Shown: piece by piece, positions 7,292 through 10,043 of the stretch
Layout: every line of letters starts with the position of its first letter
Position numbering within the stretch: the first letter of the stretch is position 1
DNA from: ChocPot-Mid sp043804925
GTDB taxonomy: Bacteria; Bacteroidota; Ignavibacteria; Kapaibacteriales; UBA2268
Direction: 5' to 3'
DNA: 10,043 nt
NCBI GenBank assembly: GCA_043804925.1
Contig: JAZDIP010000071.1
Coordinates: 1 to 10,043, forward strand
Position numbers and translations under genes: made by a program
Notes under the pieces: generated by a model
The model's database searches: none
What the model saw: only the letters and a program-made list of their open reading frames with translations
What the model was told of the DNA's origin: nothing

Positions 7292-7315
7292 AAGCAAAGG
7301 GGCAAAGAAGCAAAT
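7292..7315 (+). repeat. Three tandem octamers (NNGCAAAG)
   Basis: The units are AAGCAAAG, GGGCAAAG and AAGCAAAT. This is a second kind of short tandem array in the same gap, unrelated in sequence to the heptamers. No coding role is visible. Confidence 0.6.
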
Positions 7316-7349
7316 GTCTGAACCACTGATTTTCGCTGATTATTGGATT
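7316..7349 (+). repeat. Dispersed repeat fragment, plus-strand copy
   Basis: GTCTGAACCACTGATTT followed by TCGCTGATTATTGGATT is a diverged copy, in opposite orientation, of the element at 1-48. It runs over the TTG at 7343 from which the following reading frame could formally begin, which argues against that start. Confidence 0.55.
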
Positions 7350-7390
7350 TCGTTACATTAATCTTGCAAATAAATACAAAACTTCGTAAA

Positions 7391-7420
7391 TTGATTGACG
7401 GTTTTTTTCTTTATAGTTTG
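7391..7420 (+). promoter_or_regulatory. Possible promoter of the methyltransferase gene
   Basis: TTG (7391-7393) is followed after 19 bases by ATAGTTTG (7413-7420), two mismatches from TAnnTTTG but with the TTTG half intact. It lies about 48 bp before the chosen ATG and after the repeat cluster, as expected if the gene has its own transcript. The match is weak. Confidence 0.3.
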
Positions 7421-7468
7421 AAAGCTATAATTACATGTAATGTTCGAGAATTAATTGGAAAAAATATC

Positions 7469-8392
7469 ATGGCAAACCAAAAGGATTTAGATGCACATTA
7501 TACCATAATGGATAAAATTTTCCGTCTAAGCTTGGGCGAAAAAGGGGCATATAGCTGTGCAAAATTTGACGGGGATTTTTCAATGTCCATCGAAGATGCC
7601 CAAACCAAAAAGCATCAGTATATCGTTGACGGATGTAATATTAAAAAAGGAAGCAAAGTACTCGATATGGGTTGCGGCTGGGGTGCTTTCCTGAATTATC
7701 TGAATGAACTGGGAGCTAACAGCTATGGTGTTGTTTTAGCCAAAGGTCAGGCAGATGCCTGCATAAAAAATGGCCTGAATGTCAAACATATAGATTCCAA
7801 AGACATCAGCCCGGAAACATTCGGAAAGTTCGACGCAGTTACAGCTATGGGCAGTCCCGAACATTTATGTTCTATCGAGCAGTACAAAGAAGGCAGGCAG
7901 GAAGAAATTTATAAAAGATATTTTAAGCAGGTCTCAGATTTATTGCCTGTAGGCGGGCGTTTCTATTGCCAGTCTATGGTATTTGGTCCCAATATGGTTA
8001 AATTTGAAGATATACCCTTTGGAAAGACTGATTTGCGAAAAAAGGAATTCACAGATGAAGAGTTAATGGATATAATATGCCGGAAATTTCCCGGCTCATG
8101 GCTGCCGTATGGCAAAGAAGGATTAATCGAACCGGCAAAGGAACACTTCAAATTAATATCAGTAGAAAGCGGGCGGCTTGATTATATTGAAACCATTAAC
8201 AGGTGGACTGCTGCATTTGGCAAATTGAATTTCAGGAAACTTTTATTATTTGCTTCATTAATCCCACGGCTTTTAACTAATAGTGCTTTCAGGGAATGGT
8301 ACCTCCTGACTAAAATAGATGCCAACCAGATTATTTTTGAGAGGGAAATATTCGAGCATTATAGGATAGTGTTCGAGAAAGTTCGTGATTGA
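7469..8392 (+). CDS. Cyclopropane-fatty-acid-synthase family (CMAS) SAM methyltransferase
   Basis: This is a class I SAM-dependent methyltransferase of 307 residues from the cyclopropane synthase/mycolic acid methyltransferase family, which adds a methylene or methyl group to the double bond of a lipid acyl chain at the membrane surface. Family signatures in order are YSCAKF (28-33, with the ligand cysteine C30), IEDAQTKKHQYI (41-52), the SAM-binding VLDMGCGWGAFLNYL (64-78), MGSPEHL (127-133, with E131), LLPVGGRFYCQSM (158-170), FPGSWLP (207-213) and LDYIETINRW (237-246, with Y239). It lacks the N-terminal domain of E. coli Cfa and is closer in size to mycobacterial CmaA. The histidine expected in the active site after the GGRF strand is a glutamine (Q168). 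The frame is open from TTG 7343, but that start lies in a repeat and adds 42 unrelated residues; ATG 7469 has GGA 9 nt upstream. The exact product is unknown. Confidence 0.85.
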   Translation: MANQKDLDAHYTIMDKIFRLSLGEKGAYSCAKFDGDFSMSIEDAQTKKHQYIVDGCNIKKGSKVLDMGCGWGAFLNYLNELGANSYGVVLAKGQADACIKNGLNVKHIDSKDISPETFGKFDAVTAMGSPEHLCSIEQYKEGRQEEIYKRYFKQVSDLLPVGGRFYCQSMVFGPNMVKFEDIPFGKTDLRKKEFTDEELMDIICRKFPGSWLPYGKEGLIEPAKEHFKLISVESGRLDYIETINRWTAAFGKLNFRKLLLFASLIPRLLTNSAFREWYLLTKIDANQIIFEREIFEHYRIVFEKVRD

Positions 8393-8582
8393 TGGCTTTA
8401 GCTATACAATGGAAATTTTTTTTTATTTTATTTTTAGGCGTTAGACTATTAGACTTTTAGGGAGGCGGACCGAAAGCAGCAGACAGGATTCAGAAGAAAC
8501 TTTTTCACAAATTATTCAATTGCAATTTTTATTCGTGCTTCTTCTTTAAATTGTATCCTTTTATTATTTGGATTATTTAAAA
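8393..8582. other. Intergenic region before the helicase gene
   Basis: This is 190 bp with a nine-base T run (8416-8424) just after the methyltransferase gene, then an octamer repeat and an AT-rich stretch. The T run has no convincing stem in front of it. I found no clear promoter box for the helicase gene and no small gene. Confidence 0.6.
8441..8464 (+). repeat. TTAGACTN octamer repeat
   Basis: The units are TTAGACTA and TTAGACTT followed by a degenerate TTAGGGAG. This is another short tandem motif confined to an intergenic position; I recall TTAGACTT-type arrays in related environmental genomes, but cannot verify it here. Confidence 0.5.
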
Positions 8583-10043
8583 TTGACATTAAAACTCGTT
8601 AAAAATATAGAGAAACAAAGTTCGGATATTTTCACAGGATTGAATCCCGAACAGGTGAAAGCCGTTCAGCATATCGAAGGTCCTTTGCTTGTTATTGCAG
8701 GTGCCGGTAGCGGTAAAACACGCGTGCTTACTCATCGCGTAGCTCACCTGATTGAAAAAGGTATTCCACCCTACAACATTCTTGCCCTGACCTTCACTAA
8801 CAAAGCGGCAAAAGAAATGCAAGGCAGAATTGCAAAAATTGTTTCCGAAGATTCCGCAAGGAAAATCTGGGCAGGTACGTTTCATTCGATTTTTGCACGA
8901 ATACTTAGATACGAAGCTGAATACCTGAGCTACACAAGCTCTTTTTCGATTTACGATACTGATGATTCGCTGAGCTTGGTTAAGAAAATTTTGAATGAAG
9001 AAAATATTGACCACCAGAAATTTAATCCGCAGGGAATTCGCAGTAGAATTTCTTCGTCAAAAAACAGAATGGTTGGCTGGGACGAATACCAAAACAGTGC
9101 AGATAATCCTGTTGACAAGCAAACAGGGTTTGTTTTTGAGAGGTACGAAAATAGGTTGAAACAAGCAAATGCTATGGATTTTGACGACCTGCTTTTGAAT
9201 ATGATTCGCCTGCTACAAAAAAATCCCGATATACTCGAAAAGTATCAGAACAAGTTCAAATATTTATTGATTGACGAGTATCAGGACACGAACAGGGCAC
9301 AATATGTAATCATTAATCTTCTTGCAAGAAAGAATAAAAATATCTGCGTTGTCGGTGATGATGCACAAAGCATCTATGGATGGCGCGGTGCGGATATTCG
9401 GAATATACTTGATTTTCAAACTGATTATTCTGATGCAACTGTAATTCGTTTGGAGCAAAACTACCGTTCAACAAAAATCATACTTGCGGCGGCGGATTCG
9501 GTTATCAAAAACAATTTGCGTCAAATGAAAAAGAAACTTTGGACAGACAATCCCGAAGGTGAACTGATTCAAGTTGTCTCAAGTATGGATGAACGCTTCG
9601 AAGCTGAGGATATCGTTGAGAAAATAAAATCTTTGACGGGAGAAAAAAGCGAATTTACTAACAAAGATTTTGCAATACTTTACAGGACCAATGCTCAATC
9701 ATTAGCTCTTGAAAATGCTTTTCGCAAACACAATTTACCTTATATCATAATCGGAGGCATATCATTTTACAAGAGAAAAGAGGTAAAGGACACTCTTGCT
9801 TATTTGAAACTTTTGTATAATCAACTTGACGAAGAATCATTGATGAGAGTGGTTAATGAACCGCCACGCGGTTTGGGCACTACATCTTTAAGACATATAT
9901 CCGAATATGCACGTACTCATAATATTCCATTATTTGATTCATTTTATCAATCTGAAAAAAATATCAATCTTCAGGGAAGAGCGATAAACTCAGCAATGAA
10001 ATTCGTTATGATGATTCAAAAATATATTAATCAGAAGGATTCA
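8583..10043 (+). CDS. uvrD: UvrD/PcrA-type DNA helicase, 3' end beyond window
   Basis: This is an SF1A 3'-5' DNA helicase that unwinds DNA with ATP in nucleotide-excision and mismatch repair and in removal of stalled proteins. The first 487 codons are present; the rest lies beyond the right edge. The Q motif is GLNPEQVKAVQ (19-29). Walker A is AGAGSGKT (39-46), motif Ia is LALTFTNKAAKEM (near 67-79), and GTFHSIFARIL follows. Walker B is DEYQD (231-235), motif III is VGDDAQSIYGWRGAD (257-271) and motif IV is LEQNYRST (290-297). LYRTNAQS and the GGISFYKRKEVKD segment begin domain 2A. No ATG precedes the Walker A motif in this frame; the frame opens after a stop at 8547-8549, and TTG 8583 (MTLKLVKNIEKQ) is my choice. 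TTG 8568 or 8640 are alternatives, and none has a strong ribosome site. PcrA, UvrD and Rep cannot be told apart from this part alone. Confidence 0.93.
   Translation, partial: MTLKLVKNIEKQSSDIFTGLNPEQVKAVQHIEGPLLVIAGAGSGKTRVLTHRVAHLIEKGIPPYNILALTFTNKAAKEMQGRIAKIVSEDSARKIWAGTFHSIFARILRYEAEYLSYTSSFSIYDTDDSLSLVKKILNEENIDHQKFNPQGIRSRISSSKNRMVGWDEYQNSADNPVDKQTGFVFERYENRLKQANAMDFDDLLLNMIRLLQKNPDILEKYQNKFKYLLIDEYQDTNRAQYVIINLLARKNKNICVVGDDAQSIYGWRGADIRNILDFQTDYSDATVIRLEQNYRSTKIILAAADSVIKNNLRQMKKKLWTDNPEGELIQVVSSMDERFEAEDIVEKIKSLTGEKSEFTNKDFAILYRTNAQSLALENAFRKHNLPYIIIGGISFYKRKEVKDTLAYLKLLYNQLDEESLMRVVNEPPRGLGTTSLRHISEYARTHNIPLFDSFYQSEKNINLQGRAINSAMKFVMMIQKYINQKDS

Noticed and set aside
7343..7468. N-terminal extension of 42 residues on the methyltransferase from TTG 7343
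   Set aside because: The TTG lies inside a dispersed repeat, the added residues have no family similarity, and ATG 7469 starts just before the family-typical N-terminus and falls after a possible promoter.
8393..8435. Intrinsic terminator after the methyltransferase gene
   Set aside because: A nine-base T run is present, but no stem longer than about 3 bp precedes it.
8518..8527. AATTGCAATT palindrome as an operator for the helicase gene
   Set aside because: A ten-base AT-rich palindrome is expected by chance in such sequence and no promoter is visible next to it.
8589..9014. Long minus-strand open frame (141 codons) opposite the helicase
   Set aside because: The plus strand encodes unmistakable helicase motifs here; the antisense frame has a low-complexity, cysteine- and phenylalanine-rich composition typical of a shadow.

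Overview
The window is AT-rich chromosomal DNA that most likely comes from the Bacteroidota/Ignavibacteria-Kapabacteria side of the FCB group. Three things point there. A large secreted protein ends in a type IX secretion (Por) C-terminal sorting domain. Two genes are preceded by matches to the Bacteroidota-type promoter (TTG, about 19 bp, TAnnTTTG), one perfect only in its -7 box. Several starts lack a clear Shine-Dalgarno. LeuRS lacks the long leucine-specific insert before KMSKS, which in my recollection fits Ignavibacteria/Chlorobi-like lineages better than typical Bacteroidia. This placement is inference, not a measured phylogeny.

Layout. Bases 1-48 are a dispersed-repeat fragment. Bases 90-582 (minus) hold a two-gene DUF4258-DUF2283 pair that resembles a small toxin-antitoxin-like module; the DUF4258 gene is split by a one-base frameshift in a run of eight A. 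Bases 683-2062 (minus) encode a Sad/YneI-type succinate-semialdehyde dehydrogenase. It starts 19 bp after the end of a CotH/lamin-tail/T9SS secreted protein (2082-4424, minus), so the two are probably cotranscribed. A 215-bp divergent intergenic region follows, with a good promoter and a perfect 12-bp palindrome in front of leuS (4640-7219, plus). After leuS come about 250 bp packed with at least four kinds of short repeat. Next are a cyclopropane-synthase-family methyltransferase (7469-8392, plus), another repeat-bearing gap, and the first 487 codons of a UvrD/PcrA helicase that runs off the right edge.

How the genes work together. I see no pathway linking them. leuS (translation) and uvrD (DNA repair) are housekeeping genes; the methyltransferase probably acts on membrane lipid; the dehydrogenase is central carbon/GABA-type metabolism; the CotH-like protein is exported to the surface.

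No phage, CRISPR, transposase, tRNA or rRNA is visible. The most unusual signal is the short repeat families: one 15-base unit occurs both in the leuS downstream gap and in frame inside leuS, where it encodes an extra loop of the editing domain. Other points worth checking are the frameshifted DUF4258 gene and the replacement of an expected bicarbonate-ligand histidine by glutamine in the methyltransferase. I did not find a convincing new multi-gene system.
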